From Deltaproteobacteria bacterium (lineage in GTDB: Bacteria; Myxococcota_A; UBA796; GCA-2862545): DNA of 64,000 nucleotides. Made by a program: the position numbers and the translations under genes. Where the stretch lies: the NCBI GenBank assembly GCA_016938035.1, contig JAFGVK010000107.1, positions 1-64,000 on the forward strand. Reading direction: 5' to 3'. This document shows positions 49,144-60,245 of the stretch, in pieces. The stretch's first letter is position 1. Each line of letters begins with the position of its first letter. The notes beneath the pieces were generated by a model that was not told where the DNA came from, searched no databases, and worked only from the letters and a program-made list of their open reading frames with translations.

Positions 49144-50243
49144 GATGCCGCCAGTGCGGGCGCGGCCCGCCGCTGCAAGGTTGGACTAAAGACCACGAAG
49201 CCCACCAGCACCGAGTAGGTGAGCACAGAGATCAGGGCGAGCGCCGGGGAGATCGAGCCGAGCGGGGCCAGGATCAGCACCGTGAGCCACTGCAGCGCGA
49301 TGATCGCCCAGGTGTTGAAGCGGGCGGGGAAGCCGTCCTCCCGCAGGATGATGAACAGTCCCGACAGGTTCCACCCGTAGAGCGACACCACCTCGTGCAG
49401 GCGGATCATCGCGTCGCCGGACTGCTTGAGGGCCTCGTTGTAGTAGCCGCCGATGTAGAGCACCCCGGTGATCGCGGTGATCACCAGGAAGCCCAGCCCC
49501 GAGAGGAGAAACGCCTTCTGCTGCGTGAAATGCGCTCGCTTCGCGAACAGGCCGAGCACGGTCAGCACCGACAGCAGCAGGTAGTTGGAGATGGCCAACT
49601 CCAGGCCCCCCAGCTCGAAGATGATGAAGCCGAAGAACACGATCACGCCCAGGTTGATGCTCCAGAAGGCGGCCTCCTGCAGGGGCCGCGCCTCTGTCTC
49701 GTCCAGGCGCTCGAAGATCAGCGAGAGGGTGATCAGGCTGATCGGGAAGGAGTAGCCGAGGAAGAACACGTCCAGCGACAGCTTCTCCATCTCGACCCAG
49801 TGATAGAAGTGGGAGTTGAGGATCGCCACAACCGCCACCCAGAGGCCGATCGACAGACAGAGGACGCTGGCGTGGCGGAACTTCTTCCACACCGGCACCA
49901 CGCGAAAGAAATCCACGGGGAACCACGAGAAAGACCTGACCCTCGCGTTCTCGATCAGGAGCGACAGGGGCACGGTGAGCGCGATGGTGAGGAGGTACTT
50001 CTCGTAGAAGGCCGACAGGGCGTAGGCCACCGCGAAGAGCACCCAGGCCCCGATCTGCCAGTCCCGCTTCTCGCGTCCCCGCGTGACGTACAGGATGAGC
50101 GCCCCACCTGTCACCAGGTTGAACAGGAACACGTGCAGCCGCTCAAACTGCAGCGGGAAGTCGGGCGCCAGGTGATGCGCGAAGCCAAAGCTGAGCGCCA
50201 CGATCAGGAAGACACCGGCCAGGATCTTGTGGAGCAGGGGCAC
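49140..50243 (-). CDS. Polytopic membrane protein coupled to the epimerase
   Basis: A protein of about 367 residues with some ten hydrophobic segments (for example PLLHKILAGVFLIVALSFGF, LLSVLTVLGLFA and WAIIALQWLTVLILAPL). It has no recognised family. The true start is uncertain: a GTG at 50243 has GGAG upstream, whereas an ATG at 50288 has no binding site and adds 15 residues. The stop overlaps the next gene's ATG. A role in lipid or isoprenoid processing would fit a TIGR01777 partner but is only a guess. Confidence 0.6.
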   Translation of the reverse strand: MPLLHKILAGVFLIVALSFGFAHHLAPDFPLQFERLHVFLFNLVTGGALILYVTRGREKRDWQIGAWVLFAVAYALSAFYEKYLLTIALTVPLSLLIENARVRSFSWFPVDFFRVVPVWKKFRHASVLCLSIGLWVAVVAILNSHFYHWVEMEKLSLDVFFLGYSFPISLITLSLIFERLDETEARPLQEAAFWSINLGVIVFFGFIIFELGGLELAISNYLLLSVLTVLGLFAKRAHFTQQKAFLLSGLGFLVITAITGVLYIGGYYNEALKQSGDAMIRLHEVVSLYGWNLSGLFIILREDGFPARFNTWAIIALQWLTVLILAPLGSISPALALISVLTYSVLVGFVVFSPTLQRRAAPALAAS

Positions 50244-50325
50244 GGACAGGACTCCAGGGCAGGGAGCGCCCCACCATCGCGAGCGCATCCCATGCTCTAA
50301 CAGGAACAGGTCGGGCCCCCCACCT

Positions 50326-51015
50326 CTACGGGACGGTGATGAAATCCACGTACTCGCCGTGGTAACGGCAGTGGCCAGTCACCCGCACCACGTCGCCGCT
50401 CTTGGCGCCGTCGGGCAGGTCGACGAGGTACACCGTGTTGCGTCCGCCCTTCTCGGCAATGTCACCGCCACCCAGCACCGCGTACTGCCCGGTGGCGCCC
50501 TCGCCGACAGCGGGCCAGCCGTTGAAGGTGGTGACGGTGGCATCAGGGGCCCCCTCCACCGAGGGACGCACGGTGATCAGGTCGAAGAAGTGGCCATTTT
50601 CGTAGCTCTCGGTGCCCTCGGGCGCGTTGGGGTGCTGCGCGTTTCCCGCGCTGTCGTCCCCGAACATCAGGGCCAGCTTGCCCTCCGGCACCTGGTAGCC
50701 CTCCACCTTGGCGACGTAGGGCAGGTGCTTGCCCAGGTGACCGGTGTCACCGCCCTCAGCGTTGATCTTCTCCATGTACCCGCTGGGGATGGCGCCGGCC
50801 GCGCCGTGCGCCTTGTTGTAGGACATCGCGTCCCAGTCGGCGGGCTTGACGAGGGGCAGCGCGACCTCGGCGGGGGCGGCCACGGGTACCTCCGCAGGCG
50901 CCACGTCCTGCGCGAGGGGAGCCTGTGCGGCCTCCTCCCCTGCGGGGTGGGACGCCTCGGGCTGGCCGCAGGCCTGGAGGACGAGTGAGAGCGCGACGAG
51001 GGAGAGGATCTTCAT
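50326..51015 (-). CDS. Lipoprotein with C-terminal OB-like domain
   Basis: A 229-residue lipoprotein with signal MKILSLVALSLVLQAC (lipidated Cys16) followed by an Ala/Pro-rich linker (residues 20-60). The mature domain has the segments YNKAHGAAGAIPSGYMEKIN, FGDDSAGNAQHPNAPEGTES and a beta-rich end GDVVRVTGHCRYHGEYVDFI. It has no catalytic motif. The ATG at 51015 has GGAG six bases before it; the frame extends further upstream without a good start. Function unknown. Confidence 0.65.
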   Translation of the reverse strand: MKILSLVALSLVLQACGQPEASHPAGEEAAQAPLAQDVAPAEVPVAAPAEVALPLVKPADWDAMSYNKAHGAAGAIPSGYMEKINAEGGDTGHLGKHLPYVAKVEGYQVPEGKLALMFGDDSAGNAQHPNAPEGTESYENGHFFDLITVRPSVEGAPDATVTTFNGWPAVGEGATGQYAVLGGGDIAEKGGRNTVYLVDLPDGAKSGDVVRVTGHCRYHGEYVDFITVP

Positions 51016-51092
51016 GGAGACTCCGAGGAAAGACCTCCACCGGCTATCCCGTTCGCGCGCCTGCACAGCGCCGAGCTCCGCCCGCGGTAGGC

Positions 51093-52403
51093 TCACTCAC
51101 CTGAGCAGAGCTCCTCCTCCACCCGGATCAGGCGGTCGCCTCTCAACACCATATACGCGAGGCGCCTGGCGCTAAGCCAGCTCAGCGAGGCGCCCCCCAG
51201 GGTGAGCAGGGAGCTGCTAGGGGGGCCCGCCTGCTGATCCACCACCACCAGCTGCCTGTCTCCCGCGCGGACACCCCAAGCGAGGTGGGCGCCGTCAGGG
51301 CTAAAGCTCAGCCCGGTGCGCAGCTCGTCCCACAGCGGCCCCGCCTCGCCGTCGACCACGACCCGCACGCCCCCCTCCACCTGCGCCGCCCAGGCCGCGC
51401 GCTCGCCGCCTGGCGAGAGGGTGAGGCTCCCGGGCACCGGCTCGTCGGTGAGTTCCTCCCGCGCCCCGTCGACCACCACCCTCCAGCGGTCCTCGTTGCG
51501 GGCGGTCCACGCGACGTGAGCCCCGTCGGGAGAGAAGACCAGATCGCTGCCGATCGCCTCCCACGGCCCCACCGGCACCCCGTCGACCACCACCCACCAG
51601 CCACCCCTGCCCAGGGCGGGGTAGACGAAGCGCCCCTGGGGCGAGAAGCGAGCCAGGTCGCTGTCCACCTCATCCCAGGCCTGAGAGCGCACCCCCTCCA
51701 CCACCGCGAAGCGCTCCTCGCCCTCCCGCGCGACATAGGCGACGCGATCTCCGGCCGGCGAGAGGAAGGTCGCCTCCACCCCGTCCCAGCCCTCGCTGCG
51801 CTCCCCTCCCCGCACAACCACCCAGCGGTGACCGGCGCGGGCCGCGAAGAACGGGGCGCCGTCCGCACCGAGCAGCAGCGGGGTGGCGATGCGGTCGAAC
51901 AGGTCCTCCAGCGGCTCCACCGGCCCGGAGAGGGAGGCGGGCGTCAGGGGGAGCAGCGGGCCGCCGTCCCGCTCGACCATCGGCATCCACCAGTGCTCGT
52001 GGACCTGCACCCCTACGACCAAGCTGTTGCCATCCGCAGAGAAGGCGAGCGACTGCTCCAAGAAGCCCGGCAGCGGCGGCCCTTCCCTGCCACCGGTCAC
52101 CATGTGCCAGCTCTCGCCGCGCCGCGCTAGGTAGGCGACCTGTCGGGAGTCGGGCGAGAAGATCGGGGTCCCCACCGCCACGTCATCGTACAGGGGCCCG
52201 TAGCGCCCGTTCACCGCCACCCGGACCTGCCCCCCGGTCACCCTGCTCACCCAGGTGACGCTGCGCTGATCCGGGCTGACGCGGAAGGAGTCCGGGATGA
52301 ACCCGCTGTCCACCTGCCCCAGCGACAGCTCCGCGTCGACCTCTCGTCTAGCGAGCGGCCCGGCGGCGAGGGCGATCAGGGCGAGTACGATGAGGACAGG
52401 CAT
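51093..52403 (-). CDS. Exported beta-propeller protein
   Basis: A 436-residue exported protein with signal MPVLIVLALIALAAG. The rest repeats a roughly 45-residue unit (consensus VVDG-GPxWDxVxxxxxFSPDGxxVAWxAR). I count about eight copies, for example IGSDLVFSPDGAHVAWTARN and RTGLSFSPDGAHLAWGVRAG. That pattern is a PD40/WD40-like beta-propeller of the TolB type. It lacks TolB's N-terminal domain. AGGAG lies five bases before the ATG at 52403. Probably a periplasmic binding scaffold. Confidence 0.75.
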   Translation of the reverse strand: MPVLIVLALIALAAGPLARREVDAELSLGQVDSGFIPDSFRVSPDQRSVTWVSRVTGGQVRVAVNGRYGPLYDDVAVGTPIFSPDSRQVAYLARRGESWHMVTGGREGPPLPGFLEQSLAFSADGNSLVVGVQVHEHWWMPMVERDGGPLLPLTPASLSGPVEPLEDLFDRIATPLLLGADGAPFFAARAGHRWVVVRGGERSEGWDGVEATFLSPAGDRVAYVAREGEERFAVVEGVRSQAWDEVDSDLARFSPQGRFVYPALGRGGWWVVVDGVPVGPWEAIGSDLVFSPDGAHVAWTARNEDRWRVVVDGAREELTDEPVPGSLTLSPGGERAAWAAQVEGGVRVVVDGEAGPLWDELRTGLSFSPDGAHLAWGVRAGDRQLVVVDQQAGPPSSSLLTLGGASLSWLSARRLAYMVLRGDRLIRVEEELCSGE

Positions 52404-52577
52404 GGCACTCCTGTCCCCATGTGACCCGCTGCACCGCGAGCGCACAGTCAGGATTTGTCGAGGTGGTTCCCGTAATGCTCACAATCCCGGAGTATCCAGG
52501 CTTCGCCGCCGACCTGCCAGGGCGCGCCGGTGCAGGGCCGCGGAGGCTATACTCGCAACACGTCGGGAGGAGCTGAA

Positions 52578-54083
52578 GTGAGCGCAAGAAGACCTCCGCC
52601 TGCCTGGTGGTGCGTGGCGGCGACCCTCGCGGCGGGCTGCGCCGCGCCGCTCAGCCTCCCTCCTCCCGAGGACCTCCCCGACGAGGTGCTGTTCCGCTCC
52701 GCGACCGAGTCGTTCAACAGCCGCTGGAGCGTGGCGGTGCGGGACGGCAGGATCTGGGTGAAGCCCCGACAGGACGCCGACGGGGAGTGGGAGCTGCTGG
52801 GCGACACCGGGCTGCCCGCGGGGAGAGGCGTCAAGCGCTTCGCTCCCCCCCAGCAGATCGCGGAGATCTCAGCAGACGGCTGCCACCTGATCGCCCTCTC
52901 GGAGCAGGGGGTCTACTACCGGGGAACAGACCTGAGGCGGGACGTCCACCGCGCCTTCCACTGGACCGATCGCTGGGGTCACCCTGCCGCAAGGGGGCCA
53001 GGGCTCACCGCGGCCTGGCCCAGCGGCGCCCTGTGGGACGTGTCCGACGCGCACCCCTTCGACGTGGACCACTACGAGGACCGGCTGGGGCGCGAACACA
53101 GCGTGGGGATGGGGGTGGCCCACCTCTACGCGGTGGGGCCGGATGGGACAGACCTCCGCTACAACGACTGGTGGCTGCCCGCGGACTGGAGCCGGAGGGT
53201 GTGCGGCCCTGAGCGTGGCACCACCCCGATCGCTGCCCTGTCGGCGAGCGCCTCCACCCTGATGGTCCTCAGCGACGAGGGCGAGGTCTTCACCCGCCTG
53301 TGGGACTACGACACCTCGTGCGAGAACAGCCTGCTCACCTGCTCCTACCGGGACGAGATCGAGCGAGACGAGGTGCGCGCCCTCCCCGCGGAGGACTGGC
53401 GGCGACAGCCCCCCCTCCCCGACGGGCGGCTCACCGGGCGGATCGCCATCTACCAGCATGGAGAGGGCAACGCGGCCAGGGGCCTGCGGGTAGAGGCCCT
53501 GCGCGACCAGGGCAGCGGCTACTGGGCCAAGGAGCTGCTGGACCCCGAGTGGTCCTGGATGGCCGCAGAGAGCGGCTGGGAGGGGCCGACGCTGGAGCAG
53601 CGGCCGGCGCGGAGGCCGGTGGCAGGGGCGGATCAGCGCATGGTGGGGACCCTCTCCAGAGACGGCGAGGAGGCGGCCCTGGAGGTGATCGCGGAGGACC
53701 TCAACCCGATCTGCTCCCCCGCGCGCCTCACCCTGTGGTACCAGGGCGATCAGGTCGCTGCGGGGGGGGCGCCCCTGGTCCTCGCCCTGCACCACGTGGA
53801 CGGGGAGGCGCTGGTGACCCGGCCCTCCGAGGACCTGTCCGAACCCAAATGGCTTCGGGGCGCGCTGCTGTGGGAGCAGCGCCTGGAGGACGTGGACGGG
53901 GAGCAGGCGCGCGCCGCGGTGGCGGCGGTGCTGGGCGATCACGCGTTGGTGACGCTGCACGGCGAGGGCGGACCGGACGGCGTGGCGCTCGACGAGGTGC
54001 CCAGGGGCACGCCCTTCCTCTTCCCTCGCGCCGACAAGGGCGCAGCGGGCCAGTCCATCCACCTGAGGCTGGCTCCGCTGTGA
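52578..54083 (+). CDS. Large lipoprotein, unknown
   Basis: A 501-residue lipoprotein. The GTG at 52578 follows GGGAGGAG. The signal VSARRPPPAWWCVAATLAAGC ends in lipobox AAGC. The mature part is Trp-, Asp- and Arg-rich, with repeated aromatic segments (SGALWDVSDAHPFDVDHYED, YNDWWLPADWSRRVCGPERG). It may be a beta-propeller-like surface protein, but I do not recognise a family. TATACT at 52548-52553 may be the -10. The next gene overlaps its stop (GTGA). Confidence 0.65.
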   Translation: MSARRPPPAWWCVAATLAAGCAAPLSLPPPEDLPDEVLFRSATESFNSRWSVAVRDGRIWVKPRQDADGEWELLGDTGLPAGRGVKRFAPPQQIAEISADGCHLIALSEQGVYYRGTDLRRDVHRAFHWTDRWGHPAARGPGLTAAWPSGALWDVSDAHPFDVDHYEDRLGREHSVGMGVAHLYAVGPDGTDLRYNDWWLPADWSRRVCGPERGTTPIAALSASASTLMVLSDEGEVFTRLWDYDTSCENSLLTCSYRDEIERDEVRALPAEDWRRQPPLPDGRLTGRIAIYQHGEGNAARGLRVEALRDQGSGYWAKELLDPEWSWMAAESGWEGPTLEQRPARRPVAGADQRMVGTLSRDGEEAALEVIAEDLNPICSPARLTLWYQGDQVAAGGAPLVLALHHVDGEALVTRPSEDLSEPKWLRGALLWEQRLEDVDGEQARAAVAAVLGDHALVTLHGEGGPDGVALDEVPRGTPFLFPRADKGAAGQSIHLRLAPL

Positions 54084-54688
54084 GGTTCGGCCCCTTCGAG
54101 CGCCACCTCCGCGAGGCGATCGCCCACAACCTGGCGCGGCGCGAGGGCTATGCGGCGCAGAGCGGGGGGCGCAGCAGGGTCCTCTCCCTCGCGCTGATCA
54201 CCGCAGAGCGGGGGCTGCTGCCCCTCGCGCGGAGCTTTGACCGGCGGGGCGGGGAGCGGCTGGAGGCCGCCTTCGCGCCGATGCGGGGCCTGCCTGCCCC
54301 AGAGCGCCCCTCCACCCTGCGCGGACGAGGCTCAGACGCGGCCGCGCTGTGGGGAGCTGCGGCGGTGCTGGCCCACCTGAGCTGGGGGGTCGCCTGGCGG
54401 CTGCGCGACAGCGCCGCGGTGGTGGACCGCTGCGAGGAAGCCCTCACCGGCCTGAGGACCCTGGAGCAGGCCCACCAGCGCCACCTGGCGATGTGCGCGC
54501 ACCTCACCGAGTCCGTGGCCCGCTGCGCCGCCCTAAGCGACGGCAGCCCGCTGCTGCGCACCCTGGTGGCGGTGCACCTGCTCGGGATGCCGCTGGCACC
54601 GGCAGTGGACCTCCTGGCCTGGCCGGCCCAGACCGCGGGGGTGGGCGCGCGGGTGAATGACCTGCCCCGCGCCTGGCCCCCTCTCTAA
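54080..54688 (+). CDS. Ala/Leu-rich helical protein coupled to the lipoprotein
   Basis: A 202-residue protein, [20 protein letters not shown] at its start (GTG), built of Ala/Leu/Arg-rich helices with no signal peptide. A cytoplasmic or peripheral helical bundle seems likely. Its GTG overlaps the lipoprotein stop, so translation is coupled. The 3' end overlaps the convergent mutase gene by four bases. No family recognised. Confidence 0.6.
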   Translation: MRFGPFERHLREAIAHNLARREGYAAQSGGRSRVLSLALITAERGLLPLARSFDRRGGERLEAAFAPMRGLPAPERPSTLRGRGSDAAALWGAAAVLAHLSWGVAWRLRDSAAVVDRCEEALTGLRTLEQAHQRHLAMCAHLTESVARCAALSDGSPLLRTLVAVHLLGMPLAPAVDLLAWPAQTAGVGARVNDLPRAWPPL

Positions 54689-56331
54689 AGGATCGGGGTC
54701 TCGCGGTACTCGCCGAAGACCTCGCGCAGCGCGTGCGAGATCTCCCCCATCGTCACGCCCGCCTTAGCGGAGTCGACGATGAGCGGCATGAGGTTCTCGG
54801 TCCCTGCGGCCCCGGTCTGGAGGGCGGCGAGCCTCGCCGAGACGAGGTCGGCGTCGCGCCTGCTCCGCCAGCTCCTGAGGCGAGCCACCTGCTCGATCTC
54901 CACCCTGGGGTCGATCTTCATGATCGGCGGCATGGGCTCGCGCTCAGAGGTGAAGCGGTTCACCCCCACCACGACCTGCTTTCCAGCGTCGATCTCGCGC
55001 TGGGTCGCGTAGGCCGCTGCCTGGATCTCGCGCTGGGGGAAGCCGTCCTCGATGGCGGACACCATCCCGCCCAGCCCGTCGATCTGGGCGATGATCTCCA
55101 TCGCCTCTGCCTCGAGCTCATCGGTGAGGCGCTCGATGGCGTAGGAGCCACCGAGGGGGTCGACGAAGTCCCCGACGCCTGCCTCGTGGGCGATGATCTG
55201 CTGGGTCCTCAGGGCGAGGCGCACGCTGGCCTCGGTCGGGAGAGCCAGCGCCTCGTCGCGGGAGTTGGTGTGGAGGGACTGGGTGCCCCCCAGCACCGCG
55301 GCGAGCGCCTGGAGGGTGACGCGGACGACGTTGTTGTCGATCTGCTGGGCCGCCAGGGTGCTCCCCGCCGTCTGGGTGTGGAAGCGCATCCTCATGCTCG
55401 CGGCCGTCTTGGCCCCGAAGCGCTCCTTCATCAGCTTCGCCCACATCCGCCGCGCGGCGCGGAACTTCGCCACCTCCTCCAGCAGGTTGTTGTGGGCGTT
55501 GAAGAAGAAGGACAGGCGGGGCGCGAAGACGTCCACGTCCAGGCCGGCGGTGAGGGCGGCGTCCACATAGGAGACGCCGTCTGCCAGCGTAAAGGCGATC
55601 TCCTGAGCGGCGGTGCTGCCCGCCTCGCGGATGTGGTAGCCAGAGATCGAGATGGTGTTCCACTGCGGCGCGTTCACCGCGCACCAGCGGAAGATATCGG
55701 TGATGAGCCTCATGGAGGGCCTGGGGGGGAAGATGTAGGTCCCCCGCGCGATGTACTCCTTCAGGATGTCATTCTGGATCGTGCCGCGCAGCTTGCCGGC
55801 GCTCACGCCCTTCTCCTCCGCGACCGCCACATAGAAGGCCAGGAGGGTGGAGGCGGTGGAATTGATGGTCATCGAGGTGGAGACCTTGTCCATCGGGATG
55901 CCGTCGAACAGCACCCTCATGTCCTGGAGGCTGTCCACCGCGACCCCTACCCGCCCCACCTCGCCGAGCGCCATGGGGTCGTCCGAGTCGTAGCCCATCT
56001 GCGTGGGCAGGTCGAAGGCCACCGAGAGGCCGGTGGTGCCCTGGTCGAGCAGGTAGCGGTACCGCTCATTCGACTCAGCGGCGGTGCCGAAGCCGGCGTA
56101 CTGGCGCATGGTCCAGTAGGAGGCCCGGTACATGGTGGGCTGCACCCCTCGGGTGTAGGGGTACTCACCGGGGAGCCCCAGGGCGGCGTCATCTCCCGCG
56201 AGGTCCGCGTCGGTGTAGACGTCCTGGATGCGGTGCCCGCCGCTGCGCACCAGGCGCTCCCGCTCAGGGAAGCGCGCGGTGGCGCGGCCGTGGACCTTCT
56301 CTCGCCAGCGTTGCAGATCGTCAGGGGTCAC
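54685..56331 (-). CDS. Methylmalonyl-CoA mutase-family catalytic subunit
   Basis: A 548-residue protein, the TIM-barrel domain of a B12-dependent acyl-CoA mutase. It lacks the C-terminal B12-binding domain, as in two-subunit (large plus small) mutases; the small subunit is not in the window. Family landmarks: [13 protein letters not shown] (58-69) with the MCM-type Tyr, [28 protein letters not shown] and [22 protein letters not shown] at 56331 has GGAG six bases upstream. It probably converts methylmalonyl-CoA to succinyl-CoA, or acts on a close relative. It lies next to lon. Confidence 0.9.
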   Translation of the reverse strand: MTPDDLQRWREKVHGRATARFPERERLVRSGGHRIQDVYTDADLAGDDAALGLPGEYPYTRGVQPTMYRASYWTMRQYAGFGTAAESNERYRYLLDQGTTGLSVAFDLPTQMGYDSDDPMALGEVGRVGVAVDSLQDMRVLFDGIPMDKVSTSMTINSTASTLLAFYVAVAEEKGVSAGKLRGTIQNDILKEYIARGTYIFPPRPSMRLITDIFRWCAVNAPQWNTISISGYHIREAGSTAAQEIAFTLADGVSYVDAALTAGLDVDVFAPRLSFFFNAHNNLLEEVAKFRAARRMWAKLMKERFGAKTAASMRMRFHTQTAGSTLAAQQIDNNVVRVTLQALAAVLGGTQSLHTNSRDEALALPTEASVRLALRTQQIIAHEAGVGDFVDPLGGSYAIERLTDELEAEAMEIIAQIDGLGGMVSAIEDGFPQREIQAAAYATQREIDAGKQVVVGVNRFTSEREPMPPIMKIDPRVEIEQVARLRSWRSRRDADLVSARLAALQTGAAGTENLMPLIVDSAKAGVTMGEISHALREVFGEYRETPIL

Positions 56332-56380
56332 GGGTCACTCCTTGCCAAGGACAAGGACTAACCCATCGGCCCCCTCCCGA

Positions 56381-58774
56381 TCACGCCTCGTTGGCCGCGG
56401 CGTTCTCTTCGCGCAGGCGGGCGATGTTCTCGGCCCCGAGGGTGTGCCCGAGGACCTCCTCCATCCGGGAACAGAACACGAACTCCATCTCGTCCTGGAT
56501 GTCCTTCGGGATCTCCACCAGGTCCTTCCGGTTCTGGGCCGGGAGCAGCACCTTGGTAATGCCAGCGCGGTGCGCCGCCAGCACCTTCTCCTTGACGCCC
56601 CCTACCGGCAGCACGGCGCCGCGGAGGGTGATCTCACCGGTCATCGCCACGTGCGGGTCCACCTTTAGACCCGTCAGAAGCGAGGTGATCGCGGTGATCA
56701 TCGTGACGCCCGCGGAGGGGCCGTCCTTGGGGATGGACCCCGAGGGGACGTGGATGTGGATGTCGAGGGTGTCGAACAGCTCGTCCTTGATACCCAGGTT
56801 CACCGACTCGGACTTGATGAACGAGCGGGCCACCGAGACCGACTCCTTCATCACATCACCCAGGGAGCCGGTGAGGGTCAGGGTACCCTTGCCGCGCATC
56901 CTTGCGGCCTCGATGAACAGGATCTCACCGCCCACCGCGGTCCAGGCCAGCCCCGTGGCCACCCCGGGGATCGCGGTGCGCTCTGCCACCTCGCTGAAGA
57001 AGTGGATCGGCCCGCGGATCTCCTCGACCAACTCCGGGGTGATGACCGCCTTGCCCTCCTGCTTCTCGCTGGCGATCTGCCTGGCGATCCAGCGACACAC
57101 GGCGGCCAGCTCGCGCTTCAGGTTGCGGACGCCGGCCTCGCGCGTGTAGCCGTTGATCACCATGTCGAGCCCCTCTGAGGTGAACTCGATGTCCTTCTCA
57201 GAGAGGCCGTGCTCGTCGAGGGTCTGGGGGATCAGGTAGCGCCACGCGATCTGCCGCTTCTCCTCGTGGGTGTAGCCGGGGATGCGGATGACCTCCATCC
57301 GGTCCCGCAGGGGCCCAGGGATGGTGTCAGGCACATTGGCGGTGGCGATGAACATCACCTTAGAGAGATCGAAGGCCACGTCGAGGTAGTGGTCCACGAA
57401 GGTGTCGTTCTGCTCAGGGTCGAGCACCTCGAGCAGCGCCGAAGACGGATCGCCCCGGTGATCCGACCCGAGCTTGTCGATCTCGTCGAGGACGAACACC
57501 GGGTTGTTGGTGCCCGCCTTCTTGAGGCCCTTCACGATCTTGCCGGGCATCGACCCGATGTAGGTGCGGCGGTGGCCGCGGATCTCCGCCTCGTCCCTCA
57601 CGCCACCGAGCGAAATGCGGTGGAGCTTGCGGTCCAGCGCCCGCGCGACGCTCTTGGCGAGGGAGGTCTTGCCCACGCCGGGAGGACCGACCAAGCAGAG
57701 GATGGGGCCCTTGTTGTCCGCCTTGAGCTTCCTCACCGAGAGGAACTCGAGGATACGCTGCTTCACCTTCTCCAGGCCGTAGTGGTCCTCGTCCAGGAAG
57801 CGCTCCGCCTCGTTGACGTCGATGCGATCGTCAGAGGCCTTGGCCCACGGCAGCTCAGAGATCCAGTCGAGGTAGGTGCGCGACACGGTATACTCGGCGG
57901 AACCCGGGTTCATCCGGGCCATTCGCTTGAGCTCCTTGAGCGCGACCTTCTCGACATCCTTGGGCATACGGGCCTGCTTCAGGGCGCGCCGGACCTCTTG
58001 GAACTCCTCCTGCCGCTCATCGTCCTCGCCGAGCTCCTTCTGGATGGCCTTGAGCTGCTCGCGGAGGAAATACTCCCGCTGAGCCTTGTCCATCTCGCCC
58101 TTCACCTCGGTCTGGATCTTGTTGGAGAGCTCCAGGACCTGGATCTCCTTGTTGATCAGCGCGATCACCTTCTCCATCCGCTCGACCGTGGGGATGGTGT
58201 CGAGGAGGTCCTGCTTCTCCTCCAGCGCGATGGTCAGGTTGGAGGCCATAATGTCTGCCAGGACGCCCGGCTCCTCGATGGACCGGACCAGGAAGGAGGC
58301 CTCCGCAGGGATCATCGGGGAGATGTCGATGACCTTCTGCGAGAGCTGCGAGAGGGTCTGCATCAGACTCTCGACCTCGGGGGTCAGGGACTCGTCGACG
58401 GGGATGACCTCGACCTTGGCGCGCAGGATATCGTCTACCTCGACCCACTCCTTCACCCTGATACGGGCCATCCCATGGATGATCACGTTGACCTTGTTGC
58501 CAGGCACCTTGACCGACTTGAGGATCTTGACCACCGTGCCGGTGGTGAACAGGTCGGCGGGACCGGGGCGGTCGGTGCCGGGATCGCGCTGAGCGAAGAT
58601 CCCTAGCAGCTTCTCAGTGGTGTCGTTGGCCTCGTCCACCGCCTGGATGGAGCGGGGACGCCCGACGTTGATGGGGACCGCGAGCACGGGAAAGATCACC
58701 GTGTTGCGGATCGCGAGTACCGGAAGCTCCAGCTCACGTGGGAGCTCCATCTGCTCGGTCTTGTCCATAGCCAT
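56381..58774 (-). CDS. lon: ATP-dependent protease Lon
   Basis: A 797-residue Lon protease. N-domain [15 protein letters not shown], coiled helical region, AAA+ module with Walker A GPPGVGKT (363-370), [11 protein letters not shown] Walker B, and the protease domain with catalytic Ser687 in [10 protein letters not shown] and Lys728 in GGVKEKVLA. Full length, with all motifs. It degrades misfolded and regulatory proteins. The ATG at 58774 has AGGAG before it. TTGTCT, 16 bases, TAGGCT in the leader is a weak sigma-70-like promoter, and no heat-shock box was found. Confidence 0.97.
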   Translation of the reverse strand: MAMDKTEQMELPRELELPVLAIRNTVIFPVLAVPINVGRPRSIQAVDEANDTTEKLLGIFAQRDPGTDRPGPADLFTTGTVVKILKSVKVPGNKVNVIIHGMARIRVKEWVEVDDILRAKVEVIPVDESLTPEVESLMQTLSQLSQKVIDISPMIPAEASFLVRSIEEPGVLADIMASNLTIALEEKQDLLDTIPTVERMEKVIALINKEIQVLELSNKIQTEVKGEMDKAQREYFLREQLKAIQKELGEDDERQEEFQEVRRALKQARMPKDVEKVALKELKRMARMNPGSAEYTVSRTYLDWISELPWAKASDDRIDVNEAERFLDEDHYGLEKVKQRILEFLSVRKLKADNKGPILCLVGPPGVGKTSLAKSVARALDRKLHRISLGGVRDEAEIRGHRRTYIGSMPGKIVKGLKKAGTNNPVFVLDEIDKLGSDHRGDPSSALLEVLDPEQNDTFVDHYLDVAFDLSKVMFIATANVPDTIPGPLRDRMEVIRIPGYTHEEKRQIAWRYLIPQTLDEHGLSEKDIEFTSEGLDMVINGYTREAGVRNLKRELAAVCRWIARQIASEKQEGKAVITPELVEEIRGPIHFFSEVAERTAIPGVATGLAWTAVGGEILFIEAARMRGKGTLTLTGSLGDVMKESVSVARSFIKSESVNLGIKDELFDTLDIHIHVPSGSIPKDGPSAGVTMITAITSLLTGLKVDPHVAMTGEITLRGAVLPVGGVKEKVLAAHRAGITKVLLPAQNRKDLVEIPKDIQDEMEFVFCSRMEEVLGHTLGAENIARLREENAAANEA

Positions 58775-58971
58775 GCGTCTTCTCCTGATCTGTGGAAGGC
58801 GGTGAAGTATGAGCCTAGCCACCTTCGCGTGTCAGACAAGAGAGCGCGCGAAGATGTGGGCCGGAGGGGGAGACGGTACACCATTCGGCCGGCGGACACA
58901 GCGGCAAGTTGCCGGTATTTGATCGTCAACGCCGGCGACCTTGGGGTAGACTGCCCCATCAGGAGGTGCGC

Positions 58972-59559
58972 ATGCGGTACTCATGGATGATGGCCCTGGC
59001 CCTGGTGGCCTGCGACAAGACGACGGACACCCACGACCCGAACACCTCGGACGTGGACTACACCATGCCCGACCTGCCGTCGGGGCTCGTGGCGGACGAG
59101 GGCTGCAACGGCGCCAACGACTCGGACGGCAACTACCACGATATCGCTGGAGCCACGACCTACTGGGTGGGCAACTTCGCCTTCAACGCGGAAGGGGACG
59201 TGGAGGGCACCGAGCGCTGGGTGCAGTACGCGAACCCCACCTGGATCGCGGAGGAGGAGGATCTGCCAGGCGAGGTCTGCGTGATCACCTGGGACGCCTT
59301 TGGGGTCAAGGGTGATCCCGTAGCCTGTGGGACCTGCGACTACTCCCTCACCATCGACGCCTACATCAACCGCGCCGACAGCGACTGCCCCGACGGCCTA
59401 TGGGCCGACGAGGAGAACTATTCGGTGGTGTACGACGTGCGGGTCGTGGGCGACCAGTCCACCTTCTACTTCGCTAGCTCCGGAAACGAGCTGGCGGTGG
59501 GAGACGCGTCGGATGACACCGCCTCCTACGTCACAGAAGGCGCCTGTAAGTGGTACTGA
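58972..59559 (+). CDS. Cys-rich lipoprotein, first of a paralogous pair
   Basis: A 195-residue lipoprotein with signal MRYSWMMALALVAC (lipidated Cys14). The mature part has six Cys residues in the same order as the next gene: a CN near the start, a CVITWD segment, CGTCDYS, DCPDGLW and a final ACKWY. The shared YFASSG and AGATTYW/AGGTSYF segments identify a duplication. AGGAGG lies before the ATG, and TAGACT at 58947-58952 is a good -10 candidate. Function unknown; probably on the outer-membrane surface. Confidence 0.75.
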   Translation: MRYSWMMALALVACDKTTDTHDPNTSDVDYTMPDLPSGLVADEGCNGANDSDGNYHDIAGATTYWVGNFAFNAEGDVEGTERWVQYANPTWIAEEEDLPGEVCVITWDAFGVKGDPVACGTCDYSLTIDAYINRADSDCPDGLWADEENYSVVYDVRVVGDQSTFYFASSGNELAVGDASDDTASYVTEGACKWY

Positions 59560-59561
59560 CC

Positions 59562-60182
<621 letters not shown>

Positions 60183-60196
60183 ATCCGCGACACAAC

Positions 60197-60226
60197 AGAG
60201 CCCCCGGCCACTGGGCAGGGGGCTCT
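60197..60226. terminator. Perfect 9-bp hairpin after the lipoprotein pair
   Basis: AGAGCCCCC (60197-60205) and GGGGGCTCT (60218-60226) pair around a 12-base loop between two convergent genes. It starts 15 bases after the lipoprotein stop and is one of the best terminator-like structures in the window. Confidence 0.65.
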
Positions 60227-60245
60227 CGCTTGGGGAGGGCGGGGG

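Noticed and set aside
54733-56361. 542-residue plus-strand frame opposite the mutase gene
   Set aside because: It is an antisense shadow; the mutase shows all family landmarks.
58775-58971. Heat-shock (sigma-32 or CIRCE) box upstream of lon
   Set aside because: No CTTGAA/CCCCAT pair with suitable spacing and no CIRCE inverted repeat is visible.
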